Below are positions 16,304-27,299 of a stretch of DNA of 64,000 bases, piece after piece (the first letter of the stretch is position 1; each line of letters starts with the position of its first letter). Origin of the DNA: Magnetovibrio sp. PR-2 (GTDB lineage Bacteria; Pseudomonadota; Alphaproteobacteria; Rhodospirillales; Magnetovibrionaceae). Under the pieces are notes generated by a model that did no database searches, had not been told where the DNA came from, and saw only the letters and a program-made list of their open reading frames with translations. Location of the stretch: assembly GCF_036689815.1 (NCBI RefSeq), contig NZ_JBAHUR010000012.1:1-64000 (forward strand). Reading direction: 5' to 3'. The position numbers were made by a program, and so were the translations under genes.

Positions 16304-17625
16304 TGATGAAAAAATCTATCCGCGCTTTTTGCTCGATTGCCATGTCCTTGCCGCTGATGACGTCAGCAGCCCTTGCTGATGGCATTGTGACCGAGCTTGT
16401 CGAAAATGCTGCGTTTGAGCTGAACGCAACGTATTCCAATTTCCGATATCCGCTTGCGTCAAGCAACACGACACTTGAACGAAACACCAACGAGATATTC
16501 TCCACACTGGGCCTCGAAACTGAGGCCGTTATCACGGATGATGATGTTTATTCGTGGCTCAACCTGGAACTGGTCGCCATGTATGGCACGCTGCATCAGG
16601 TCGGGCAGGGCGTTTTTCGCAAACCCAATGCGAGCCAATCTGCCGCACACTTCTTGGATGCCAAACGGGTGGCTTATCATGCGGAAATTATGGACGGCGA
16701 TGTTGAGCTGATCATGGGCAAAGAGTTTATCGAGTTTGGGGTTGCCGAAAACTATTCCCCCACCGATCGTTTTGCCATGAGCGTTGCCGTCGACCCCACT
16801 GAAGCCGATGCGCATGGCGTTTGGCAGGCTGGGTTTAAAGTTTATTCAGGCGACGATCACTTTGAATATCGGTTTATCCCGCTTCATGAACGCGGGGCCA
16901 GTGCAAACGGCAAGAACCGTTGGCAAGGCTTGATTGCCCAAAACGGCGCACCTCAGGTCGAACCATTTCAGTGGCGCAATGTGGGCAATTTGATCAGCTA
17001 CAACGCGGTCCGGCAGGGTTACGATTGGTTCGTCCTCGCCCATCACGGCCAAGCAGCCTACCCCATCGTGACACGGGACCCGGGCGGTGCTGTGACGGAT
17101 ACCTTCTCCGTAACGCCAAACGCTTGGTCATTCGGTGGTGGCGCTTCTGCGGTCAAGGAAGAATGGAAATTTGTCGTTGAGACATTGGTTCAAATTACGG
17201 AACATGCCCTCGATCAAGATTACCTGATGTACACTATTGGGTTCAGTTACCGTGAAACGGACTGGGCGAACGAAATGGGCATGGAAGAGCTCACGTACTA
17301 TCTGGAGTATGGCGGCGAAGTGGTTTTGGATGAGCAAAAAATCCGTCCTTATATTTCGCAAAATTCGTACACGTATCGACAAAACCAAGACACCTTCTTG
17401 CCGAAGCTAGAGATCAAGGTCGATGACACCTGGTCGGGAACCCTCTCGGCTGCAATCAATGCACGAGATAACGATTACACCTATGGCATGGGCGTCGAAT
17501 ATAAAGATTCGGACAATCTGCGGGTGCGAGCCAGCTATACCGATTTCAGTGGCTCAACCGGGACGATTTACGGCAACTGGGAGCGTAATGACGTTTTGAA
17601 ACTGAACGTTGAATATAAATTCTAG
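16303..17625 (+). CDS. Probable outer-membrane beta-barrel protein
   Basis: A 440-residue exported protein. The signal peptide ('KKSIRAFCSIAMSLPL' to 'SAALADG') is followed by many short amphipathic strands with alternating aromatic residues, and it ends in '...LKLNVEYKF', a C-terminal aromatic residue of the kind recognised by the Bam machinery. Length and strand pattern fit a barrel of about 16-18 strands. It starts at ATG 16303, sharing one base with the RND stop, so it is translationally coupled. I infer that it is the outer-membrane partner of the RND and LolA-like proteins. The substrate is unknown. Confidence 0.75.
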   Translation: MMKKSIRAFCSIAMSLPLMTSAALADGIVTELVENAAFELNATYSNFRYPLASSNTTLERNTNEIFSTLGLETEAVITDDDVYSWLNLELVAMYGTLHQVGQGVFRKPNASQSAAHFLDAKRVAYHAEIMDGDVELIMGKEFIEFGVAENYSPTDRFAMSVAVDPTEADAHGVWQAGFKVYSGDDHFEYRFIPLHERGASANGKNRWQGLIAQNGAPQVEPFQWRNVGNLISYNAVRQGYDWFVLAHHGQAAYPIVTRDPGGAVTDTFSVTPNAWSFGGGASAVKEEWKFVVETLVQITEHALDQDYLMYTIGFSYRETDWANEMGMEELTYYLEYGGEVVLDEQKIRPYISQNSYTYRQNQDTFLPKLEIKVDDTWSGTLSAAINARDNDYTYGMGVEYKDSDNLRVRASYTDFSGSTGTIYGNWERNDVLKLNVEYKF

Positions 17626-17707
17626 TCAAACGCGGTGCCGTCTCATCAGGTCAATGTTTCTGTAACTTGGTATAACAGACTCTCAGTTCTTTGACGGAGT
17701 TGTTTCC

Positions 17708-19201
17708 ATGTCCAACTACATTCTTGCGATCGATCAGGGTACTACATCTTCGCGCGCCATTGTCTTTCGCCAAGATTTGACGATAGCGGCCGTGTCCCAA
17801 CGAGAATTTACCCAGCATTTCCCACAATCGGGTTGGGTGGAACATGACGCCAACGAAATTTGGGCCAGCGTTCTATCGACCTGTCGCGACGCCATAGCCA
17901 AAGCTGGCCTTAGCGCTGGGGAAATTGCCTCCATCGGCATCACCAATCAGCGCGAGACCGTGGTGGTTTGGGACAAAGACAGCGGTCAGCCGCTCCACAA
18001 CGCCATTGTCTGGCAGGATCGGCGAACAGCGGATGACTGTAAAAAGTTGGTGGGGCAAGGGCATGAGCCCCTGATTGGCGCACGCACAGGATTGCTCTTG
18101 GACCCCTATTTTAGTGGGTCCAAGCTGAAATGGATATTGGATCATGTGGATGGCGCGCGCGCGTCGGCCCAAGCTGGAAACGTTCTGTTCGGCACGATTG
18201 ATACGTGGCTGGTGTGGAAGCTGACCGGTGGCGCGGTACATGCCACAGATGCGACCAATGCATCCAGGACCATGCTATACAACATTCACACCAATCAATG
18301 GGATGGCGAATTGTTGGACCTGTTTGACATCCCCGCCGTTATGTTGCCCGACGTTCTCGACAGTGCTGACGATTTTGGCGCAACGACTTCTGAGCTGTTT
18401 GACGGTGCGATTAAGATCTTAGGCGTTGCGGGGGATCAGCAGGCGGCTAGCGTGGGGCAAGCGTGTTTTGCCCCGGGCATGATCAAATCGACTTACGGCA
18501 CCGGTTGCTTTGCGATGTTGAATACGGGCAACAGCCCCGTAACGTCCAACAACCGGTTGCTCACAACCATTGCCTACCGTTTGAACGGGGAAACGACCTA
18601 TGCCCTGGAAGGCTCGATTTTCATGGCAGGGGCGACGGTTCAGTGGCTGCGCGATGGTTTGAAAATTATCGAGTCTGCTCCCCAAACCCAAAGCCTTGCC
18701 CAAGACGCCGACGACACGCAGGACGTCTATTTGGTTCCTGCGTTTGTCGGTTTCGGCGCGCCGCATTGGGATGCCCATGCACGCGGCGCAATCTATGGCC
18801 TGACACGCAATACCGGGCCAGCCGAACTGGCCCGCGCGGCGCTGGAAAGTGTTGGCTACCAGACCCGTGATCTGCTCGAAGCGATGCAGGGTGATTGGGA
18901 AGGGTTGTCCAATGCCGAAACCGTGCTTCGGGTCGATGGCGGGATGACGGCTTCGGACTGGGCCATGTCGTTCTTGTCCTCCATCTTAAGCGTGCCGGTG
19001 GACAGGCCACAAACCTTGGAAACGACGGCTTTAGGCGTGGCGTATTTAGCGGGATGGAAAGCGGGAATATGCCCGGACCCGGAAGGCTTTGCCCAGACCT
19101 GGGCTTTAGAGCGGCGCTTTGAACCGGACATGGACAGTGACGTCCGCGAGGCAAAATACAAGGGCTGGCAGGATGCCGTGCGCCGCACACTCTCCAGCTA
19201 A
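17708..19201 (+). CDS. glpK: Glycerol kinase
   Basis: A 497-residue FGGY kinase that phosphorylates glycerol to glycerol 3-phosphate. The N-terminal phosphate loop '[16 protein letters not shown]', 'GITNQRET', 'WQDRRT', the substrate motif '[14 protein letters not shown]', and '[16 protein letters not shown]' are near-identical to the glycerol kinase family; length is also usual. A GACGGAG ribosome site precedes ATG 17708. No glpF, glpD or glpR is seen next to it, so the gene stands alone, with AT-rich upstream DNA containing TATAAC as a possible -10 box near 17670. Confidence 0.97.
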   Translation: MSNYILAIDQGTTSSRAIVFRQDLTIAAVSQREFTQHFPQSGWVEHDANEIWASVLSTCRDAIAKAGLSAGEIASIGITNQRETVVVWDKDSGQPLHNAIVWQDRRTADDCKKLVGQGHEPLIGARTGLLLDPYFSGSKLKWILDHVDGARASAQAGNVLFGTIDTWLVWKLTGGAVHATDATNASRTMLYNIHTNQWDGELLDLFDIPAVMLPDVLDSADDFGATTSELFDGAIKILGVAGDQQAASVGQACFAPGMIKSTYGTGCFAMLNTGNSPVTSNNRLLTTIAYRLNGETTYALEGSIFMAGATVQWLRDGLKIIESAPQTQSLAQDADDTQDVYLVPAFVGFGAPHWDAHARGAIYGLTRNTGPAELARAALESVGYQTRDLLEAMQGDWEGLSNAETVLRVDGGMTASDWAMSFLSSILSVPVDRPQTLETTALGVAYLAGWKAGICPDPEGFAQTWALERRFEPDMDSDVREAKYKGWQDAVRRTLSS

Positions 19202-19291
19202 ATGGTTTGAGATGGGCCGGTTAGGCAGGGACGCGATTGAGCTTGTCTGGCTTGAGGCTAAATAATTACACATCTTTTGCTGGGTTAGGTT

Positions 19292-21334
<2,043 letters not shown>

Positions 21335-21337
21335 GCT

Positions 21338-21352
21338 GCACGTAACACGTGC
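21338..21352 (+). promoter_or_regulatory. Small palindrome after the kinase gene
   Basis: GCACGT-aac-ACGTGC lies three bases after the kinase stop codon. It is not followed by T residues, so it is at best a weak terminator or an mRNA 3' hairpin; a protein binding site is the alternative. Confidence 0.3.
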
Positions 21353-21476
21353 TTTGCCAGACTTCTAAATAAGGGTATGATGAAAGCCAATGACAACAGG
21401 CCTAAAGGCTTGGGATAGGGCTTGGCTTCGTGTCTACGATGTGGGGGGATTCTCACTTACGTGGAAGGATATCCTC

Positions 21477-22271
21477 ATGTCAGCTTATGGAAGACGAAAC
21501 GTGCATAATATTTCTCCATCACAACGGATACTTTCTTTGACATTGGCCTCAGCCGTCTGGCTGGCCTCGGCCTTTGTTTTGCTTGCCCCCGCGCAAGCGG
21601 CGGAGCCGTTGGAATACGCCTATCCCGATATTTCCGTGTGGACCACTGAGCGTGACGCAACGGGCACACTCAAAAACCCGCTGGTGAAGTTGGCTGATCC
21701 CTTGTTTGAAAAAGCCGGGATTGAATGGAAGCCTCAAGCCTATCCGGCGAAACGGATGTTTACCCGGTTGCGCGAAGGTCAATCGAAGTTTTCCATGTTG
21801 GTCAACGCAAAGAAAATATTGGCAGGGTGTTGTCTGCTGAGCAAAAACCGTGTGGCGGTTGTCGAAATCCGCATGTACCGGCGCAAGGGGGCTCCGCCCG
21901 TTCTGACCAAGGACGATTTGAAGGGCAAAAACGTCATCACCATCCGTGGCTACAGTTATGCGGGTTGGCGTAACTTCATCAACGAGCCGGCCAACAATAT
22001 TACCAACAATGTGGCAGGCGATCACTTCGCAGCTTTCGCCATGTTGGCGGCGGAGCGCGCGGATTATGTCTTGGATTATGCCGGGCCTGCTGAAGAAGTC
22101 CTGACGAAACGTCCCATTGACGATGTCACATTCGATAGTGTCTCGCAAACGGATGTGTTCTTGATTTTGCACAAGGACTACCCCAATGCAGAGCAAGTCA
22201 TGAGGAAACTGGAAGAGATTTCCAAGACCCTGGATGTCAACGAGTTTGTCGTTCCGCCTGGGTCGAAGTGA
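21477..22271 (+). CDS. Periplasmic substrate-binding protein (family 3-like)
   Basis: A 264-residue exported protein. I take ATG 21477, seven bases after GAAGGA, which yields a long but clear signal peptide ending near 'APAQAAEPL'. The mature protein has the two-lobe layout of amino-acid-type binding proteins ('MFTRLREGQSKFSMLV', 'LTKDDLKGKNVITIRGYSYAG', 'AAERADYVLDYAGPAEEVL'). No ABC permease or ATPase is near, so it may be a sensing partner for the preceding kinase or serve a remote transporter. The ligand is unknown. Confidence 0.72.
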   Translation: MSAYGRRNVHNISPSQRILSLTLASAVWLASAFVLLAPAQAAEPLEYAYPDISVWTTERDATGTLKNPLVKLADPLFEKAGIEWKPQAYPAKRMFTRLREGQSKFSMLVNAKKILAGCCLLSKNRVAVVEIRMYRRKGAPPVLTKDDLKGKNVITIRGYSYAGWRNFINEPANNITNNVAGDHFAAFAMLAAERADYVLDYAGPAEEVLTKRPIDDVTFDSVSQTDVFLILHKDYPNAEQVMRKLEEISKTLDVNEFVVPPGSK

Positions 22272-22328
22272 ACGTCATTTGTAACGCTTCCATATTTCTT
22301 GGATGACGTCTTTGTGAAACATGGATTT

Positions 22329-23435
22329 ATGGACTCAAAACCGACGTTTGAAATCTTTTTGGTCTCCGTGCCCGGGTTGGAAAGCCTATTGTGTGCTGAA
22401 GCCGTGGAGAAGGGGTTTAAAAAGCCCAAAATCCAGTCCGGCGGCGTGACCGTGCGCGGCGGTTGGGTGGACGTGTGGCGCGCCAACTTGGAAATGCGTG
22501 GCGCCTCTAAGGTTTTGGCGCGCATTGGCTCTTTTCCGGCTTCCCATTTGGCCCAGCTCGATAAACAGTCACGCCGGTTTGCATGGGGAGACGTTTTTCG
22601 TTCTGACGTTCCCATTCGCATTGAGGCGTTTTGCAAAAAGTCACGCATCTACCACAGCGGGGCCGCACAAGAACGCCTGAGCAAAGCAATAGCCCAAGAA
22701 TTTGGGGCACCTGTTCAAGATGATGCGGATCTGGTTCTTAAAGCACGCATATTTAAAAACCAATGCACCCTAAGCATCGACACCTCTGGGGAGGGCTTGC
22801 ATAAGCGGGGACATAAACAGGCCGTGAATATAGCACCAATGCGCGAAACCATGGCGGCTATGGTTTTGCGGTTTTGTGGTTATAAAGGGAAAGAGCCGGT
22901 GGTTGATCCCATGTGCGGCTCTGGAACGTTTGTTATTGAAGCGGCTGAGATTGCCCGGCGTCTCAATCCGGGGCGCTCGCGTTCTTTTGCATTTGAAAAC
23001 TTGGCAACATTTGACGGTGACCAGTGGGAAGAACTCCGGGCCCGCCAAAACCTTGCGGACACGGACATCCGGTTTTATGGCAGCGATAAAGACCCCGGCG
23101 CGGTGCGCATGTCATTGGAAAATGCGAAGCGTGCAGGGGTTGAAGATCACACAATCTTTGCTGAACAAGATCTATCCGATTTGTCCGCTCCAAACGGGCC
23201 ACGTGGGTTGCTGATTGCCAATCCGCCCTACGGCACACGCATTGGTGAAAACGGAAAGGTCGCCAAAATCTACAAAACATTGGGCAAGACGGTGAAGCAA
23301 AACTTTGCGGGGTGGCGTTTCGGTTTGGTTACGAATTCCGATGCGTTGGCGAAAGCAACGGGGGTGCGTTTTGACAAAATCAGCGATCCGATTTCCCACG
23401 GCGGTATCAAAGTCAAAGTGTACGCTACGGACTGA
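22329..23435 (+). CDS. THUMP-domain 23S rRNA guanine-N2 methyltransferase (RlmL N-domain type)
   Basis: A 368-residue class I SAM-dependent methyltransferase. The N-terminal 150 residues form the ferredoxin-like/THUMP RNA-binding part ('FLVSVPGLESLLCAEA', 'CTLSIDTSGEGLHKRGHK'), then 'VVDPMCGSGTFVIEAAEIA' binds SAM, 'GSDKDPGAVRMS' contacts the ribose, and 'IANPPYGTRIG' is the N-PP-Y catalytic motif for amine methylation. This is the family that makes m2G2445 in 23S rRNA (the N-terminal half of E. coli RlmL). Start ATG 22329 is chosen for family length; a TTG at 22299 is possible. It is the last gene before a convergent haemerythrin gene. Confidence 0.87.
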   Translation: MDSKPTFEIFLVSVPGLESLLCAEAVEKGFKKPKIQSGGVTVRGGWVDVWRANLEMRGASKVLARIGSFPASHLAQLDKQSRRFAWGDVFRSDVPIRIEAFCKKSRIYHSGAAQERLSKAIAQEFGAPVQDDADLVLKARIFKNQCTLSIDTSGEGLHKRGHKQAVNIAPMRETMAAMVLRFCGYKGKEPVVDPMCGSGTFVIEAAEIARRLNPGRSRSFAFENLATFDGDQWEELRARQNLADTDIRFYGSDKDPGAVRMSLENAKRAGVEDHTIFAEQDLSDLSAPNGPRGLLIANPPYGTRIGENGKVAKIYKTLGKTVKQNFAGWRFGLVTNSDALAKATGVRFDKISDPISHGGIKVKVYATD

Positions 23436-23438
23436 TTC

Positions 23439-23846
23439 TCAGTGGCGGTGGTCGCTCGCAAACTGTGAAAAATCCCGGTCGCGCGTGCGGAAGTGCTCGG
23501 TGAACCATATGCTCATCTTGCGCCCGAGTGCGCCTGAAATTTCCGACGATGTTGAATACGACACTTCATCCATGACGGTCTGGATGGAGTCGAGCAACGT
23601 TTCATGATCTTTGCGGTGGGCTGAAAAACCGGGATAGGCATGTTCCCGCATCACGCGTTCTTCAATGGTGAAGTGTGATTCAACTTGTGCATAGATTTCC
23701 CCCAACAGGGTTTCGAGCATGTCGGGCGATGTGCCCAGCTCAATCTCTTCGCCAAGCTTATTGATGACATCGATGAGGTGTTCGTGTTCGTGATCAATCG
23801 AAGGCACCCCGACCTTCATCGTATCGCTCCACAGTATCAACGACAT
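23439..23846 (-). CDS. Bacteriohaemerythrin
   Basis: A 135-residue four-helix protein that binds oxygen at a non-haem di-iron centre. The seven usual ligands can all be placed: His21 in 'IDHEHEHL', His and Glu in 'HFTIEE', two His in 'HRKDH', and His and Asp in 'EHFRTRD'. ATG 23846 has a strong GGGAGGG site; the frame upstream of it has no family similarity. It is transcribed away from the kinase that carries a haemerythrin domain, across a 167-base gap that must hold both promoters. Likely roles are oxygen storage, delivery or sensing under low oxygen. Confidence 0.92.
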   Translation of the reverse strand: MSLILWSDTMKVGVPSIDHEHEHLIDVINKLGEEIELGTSPDMLETLLGEIYAQVESHFTIEERVMREHAYPGFSAHRKDHETLLDSIQTVMDEVSYSTSSEISGALGRKMSIWFTEHFRTRDRDFSQFASDHRH

Positions 23847-24013
23847 AGTTAATCCCTCCCATAGCTGAGTGCGGATTATGCAATATGATAGTCGATATTC
23901 GTTCTTTTCGCAGTAAAGAACCGCAATTATGACGAAAACATTTCGGCTCACTTTCATAAGGTGCTATCGTTTTTAGAGGGGATGAAGCTTGTGCGAGCTT
24001 ATTTGAGGAAATT

Positions 24014-26032
24014 GTGAAAAAAGACACTCGATTTTTGTCAGGCCTGAGCACGATGTGGGCGACGATGATGAACAAAGTGGTGCCTGCACAACGTCAAGAA
24101 CTAGAGCTCAACAACGCCCTGTTCTTGGGCATATTTAGCGATGTGCCGGATGCAATGATGGTTTCGGACAAGGCGCGCAAAGTTGTGATGGTCAATCCGG
24201 CCTTCATGCAGATGTTCGGCTACACCCAAGACGAAGCCTTCGGCACTTCCGTGCTGGACTTTTATGTCGCGCCTGAAGATTTCTGTCAGCCAAGCCAGGT
24301 CCACATTGAAGGCGAATCCAACTTTATCCGTGACCCCTATGAAATTTCTTTTAAGCGCAAAGACGGCACCACATTTTTAGGCGAAACCTTCGGCACACCG
24401 ATTGAGGATGCACAAGGTAACCTGACCGCCAATGTGGTGATTGTGCGCGATATTTCTGAGCGCCGCAAAGTTGAAAAGGCCATGTGGGCTTCGGAAAAAC
24501 GTTTGCGCACCATTATGGACGCCATTCCGTCGATGATCTTCGTCAAAAATGCCGAAAGTCGTTTTTTAGCAGCCAACAAAGCCGTGGCGGACAATCTCGG
24601 TCTACCGCTCAATCAAGTTGTGGGCGAGCGCCATGGCGACCTCTATCCATACCCAAAAGATATGCAGCGCATGGCGGAAGACGACCGCAAGGTCATTGAA
24701 AATGGTGGCAAGCTCCATGTTGCGCAACAGCCTTATCATGACAAGGATGGCAATTTGGGCTGGTTGCAATCGGTCAAGGTCGCGTGCGACAGCGATGCGT
24801 TCGGTGAACCGGCGTTGGTCGGCAATGCTGTCGACATCACCAAGCTCAAGGAAATCGAGGACGACCTTCGGCGCACCAAAACCGAAGCCGAAGATGCGAA
24901 CAAAGCCAAGTCCGAGTTTCTATCGGCCATGAGTCACGAATTACGCACGCCCTTGAACGCGATCTTGGGCTTTGCGCAAATGTTGCAATACGACCCCAAA
25001 TCCAAGTTAAGCGAAGCCCAAGATGAAAACGTCAATCATATCTTGGATAGTGCGGAACACTTGCTGGGGTTGGTCAACGAGATCTTGGATTTGGAGCGCA
25101 TCGAAGCCGATCAGTTTGTCTTGTCAGTGGGTGAGGTAGACCCCACGCATGTGATTTGTGACTGCATCAAGCTGATTGAGCCTCAGGCGCAAAAACGTAA
25201 CATTAGACTCGCCAATAAGGTTGCCGGGCAAAGCTATACGCCGATGCGTACCGATGCCGTGCGATTGCGCCAAGTGTTGATGAACTTGCTGTCCAATGCC
25301 GTGAAGTACAACAAACCGGGAGGCAGCGTGATTGTCGAGGGGCAAGAAAACGAACACGGTTTTTTACGCATCTCCATCACTGACAGCGGTGTTGGTATTC
25401 CAGAAAAAGATAAGAAAGAAATTTTTCAAGCCTTTCACCGTGCTGGGGCTGATCCATTTTTGGCGCGTGAAGGAACGGGGATTGGCCTGACCGTTGCTCA
25501 GCTGTTGGCTGAACGCATGGCCGGGCAAATCGGTCTTCATTCAACCGAAGGCGAAGGCAGCACGTTTTGGGTCGAAATCCCCCTGACCAATAACAAAGAA
25601 ACGTTGCTGTGGACCGACAATATGCGTGTCGGTGTGGAGGCGGTGGATAAAGACCATCAAGTGTTGGTATCCCTTCTCAACAAAACGTCACAGCGCAATG
25701 TCGAAGCGGACGCCTTGGAAGAGGTGATGGATAGCCTGATCGATTACACCCAGTATCACTTCCGTCGCGAAGAGCTCATCATGGAGATTTGCAACTACCC
25801 TGACCGTGAAGCCCACATGAAAATTCATGAACGCTTGTGCGCCCAGGTCATGGAGTTGGCAGATGCTTGGCGCCGCGAACGAAGTCTTGAAACCTTGACC
25901 ACGTTGCGGGCATTTTTGCGCAATTGGTTGTCCGATCACATCATGAACGTGGATACAACATTGACGCCGCACACCAAGGGCAAAGGCAAGGCAATCCGCG
26001 CCGCGTTGGAGGAACTGAAGCAGAGTGCCTAA
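24014..26032 (+). CDS. PAS-PAS sensor histidine kinase with C-terminal haemerythrin domain
   Basis: A 672-residue soluble kinase. Two PAS domains (about 35-160 and 165-285), HisKA with 'SHELRTPLNAILG' (His308), HATPase with 'NLLSNAVKYN', 'DSGVGIP' and 'GTGIGLTV', then at about 530-645 a haemerythrin domain retaining the di-iron ligands ('VDKDHQ', 'YHFRREE', 'HMKIH', 'DHIMNVD'). Oxygen or NO binding at the iron centre probably adjusts kinase output. GTG 24014 follows GAGGAA. The stop overlaps the start of the glycerate kinase gene, so the sensor is co-translated with the glycolate genes. No receiver or regulator is adjacent. Confidence 0.9.
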   Translation: MKKDTRFLSGLSTMWATMMNKVVPAQRQELELNNALFLGIFSDVPDAMMVSDKARKVVMVNPAFMQMFGYTQDEAFGTSVLDFYVAPEDFCQPSQVHIEGESNFIRDPYEISFKRKDGTTFLGETFGTPIEDAQGNLTANVVIVRDISERRKVEKAMWASEKRLRTIMDAIPSMIFVKNAESRFLAANKAVADNLGLPLNQVVGERHGDLYPYPKDMQRMAEDDRKVIENGGKLHVAQQPYHDKDGNLGWLQSVKVACDSDAFGEPALVGNAVDITKLKEIEDDLRRTKTEAEDANKAKSEFLSAMSHELRTPLNAILGFAQMLQYDPKSKLSEAQDENVNHILDSAEHLLGLVNEILDLERIEADQFVLSVGEVDPTHVICDCIKLIEPQAQKRNIRLANKVAGQSYTPMRTDAVRLRQVLMNLLSNAVKYNKPGGSVIVEGQENEHGFLRISITDSGVGIPEKDKKEIFQAFHRAGADPFLAREGTGIGLTVAQLLAERMAGQIGLHSTEGEGSTFWVEIPLTNNKETLLWTDNMRVGVEAVDKDHQVLVSLLNKTSQRNVEADALEEVMDSLIDYTQYHFRREELIMEICNYPDREAHMKIHERLCAQVMELADAWRRERSLETLTTLRAFLRNWLSDHIMNVDTTLTPHTKGKGKAIRAALEELKQSA

Positions 26033-27299
26033 GCCTCAAGAGCTTCTCGAGCGCATGTTCCAAGCCGCAGTGAAGGCTGCGCAGCCGTCTCAGTGCGTCC
26101 CTGCCCATGTCCCCCAGAGCCCCAAAGGACGCACCGTTGTCGTTGGTGCAGGTAAAGCCTCAGCCGCCATGGCGCACGCGTTGGAACAAGCCTGGGACGG
26201 CCCGCTTTCCGGGTTGGTTGTGACGCGCACCGGGTATGGGATCCCGACCCAACGGATTGAGGTTGTCGAAGCTTCTCACCCTGTGCCGGATCAGGCGGGC
26301 GTGGAAGCGTCTGGGCGCATTCTCGACTTGGTTTCCAATCTGACGTCCGACGACTTGGTTATCTGTTTGATCTCTGGCGGGGGGTCGGCCTTGATGAGCT
26401 TGCCGGCGCCTGGCATCACGTTGGCCGACAAACAAGACGTGACCGATGCTTTGCTGCGCTGTGGGGCGACAATTTCGGAAATCAATACGATTAGAAAGCA
26501 CCTCTCTGCCATCAAGGGCGGGCAGTTGGCTGCGGCTTGCCATCCGGCGAAAGTGGTGGCCTTGGTGATTTCCGATGTGGCGGGCGATGACTTGTCTGTG
26601 ATTGCCTCCGGTGCAACTGTGGCTGACCCGACGACATACGCAGACGCCGAAGCCATTTTTGCCAAATATGCCATTGAAATTCCGCCCCGCGTTCGCCAAC
26701 TTTTGGATATGCGACCAAACGAAACACCCAAGCCGGGGGACCCCCGCCTCGACAACACGGAAAATGTCCTGATCGCCACCCCGCAAATGGCGCTGGACGC
26801 GGCAGCGCGGGTGGCCAAAGAAGCAGGCTATGCGCCATTTGTCGTGAGCGATCGCCTGGAAGGTGAAACTTCGGATGTCGCGAGCGATCATGCGGACTTG
26901 GTGCGCCAAATTCGGGCGGGTGAGCATAATATCAAGCCGCCAGCTGTGGTTTTGTCGGGCGGGGAGACGACAGTCACCCTGGGCGAAGACAGCGGGCACG
27001 GCGGGCCCAATGCAGAGTTTGTGTTGGCGTTGGGCTTGGCGTTGGACGGTGTGGACGGTGTTTATGCCCTGGCGTGTGATACGGACGGCATTGACGGGTC
27101 TGAAGACAATGCAGGCGCGTGTTTGACCCCCGACACACTGGATAGGGCACGCACTTTGGGGCTGGATGCACGGGCGCATTTGGACCATCATGACGCCTAT
27201 TCGTTTTTCCAAACTTTAGGTGATTTGGTCATGACCGGGCCGACCGAAACCAACGTCAACGATTTTCGCGCAATCATCATCGAGGACGCTTCCGCATGA
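26025..27299 (+). CDS. Glycerate 2-kinase (MOFRL family, GckA/TtuD type)
   Basis: A 424-residue member of the DUF4147/MOFRL family, which in bacteria phosphorylates D-glycerate to 2-phosphoglycerate (formerly annotated as hydroxypyruvate reductase). Visible signatures are 'VVVGAGKASAAMAHALE', 'EASHPVPD', 'LISGGGSALMSLPAPG', 'IRKHLSAIKGGQLA', 'VISDVAGDDLSVIASG', 'LSGGETTVTL', 'GGPNAEFVLALGLAL' and 'DTDGIDGSEDNAGA'. GTG 26025 lies within the end of the kinase gene (8-base overlap) and its stop overlaps glcD (ATGA). It would complete the route glycolate, glyoxylate, tartronate semialdehyde, glycerate, 2-phosphoglycerate; the middle two enzymes are not in the window. Confidence 0.92.
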   Translation: MPKPQELLERMFQAAVKAAQPSQCVPAHVPQSPKGRTVVVGAGKASAAMAHALEQAWDGPLSGLVVTRTGYGIPTQRIEVVEASHPVPDQAGVEASGRILDLVSNLTSDDLVICLISGGGSALMSLPAPGITLADKQDVTDALLRCGATISEINTIRKHLSAIKGGQLAAACHPAKVVALVISDVAGDDLSVIASGATVADPTTYADAEAIFAKYAIEIPPRVRQLLDMRPNETPKPGDPRLDNTENVLIATPQMALDAAARVAKEAGYAPFVVSDRLEGETSDVASDHADLVRQIRAGEHNIKPPAVVLSGGETTVTLGEDSGHGGPNAEFVLALGLALDGVDGVYALACDTDGIDGSEDNAGACLTPDTLDRARTLGLDARAHLDHHDAYSFFQTLGDLVMTGPTETNVNDFRAIIIEDASA

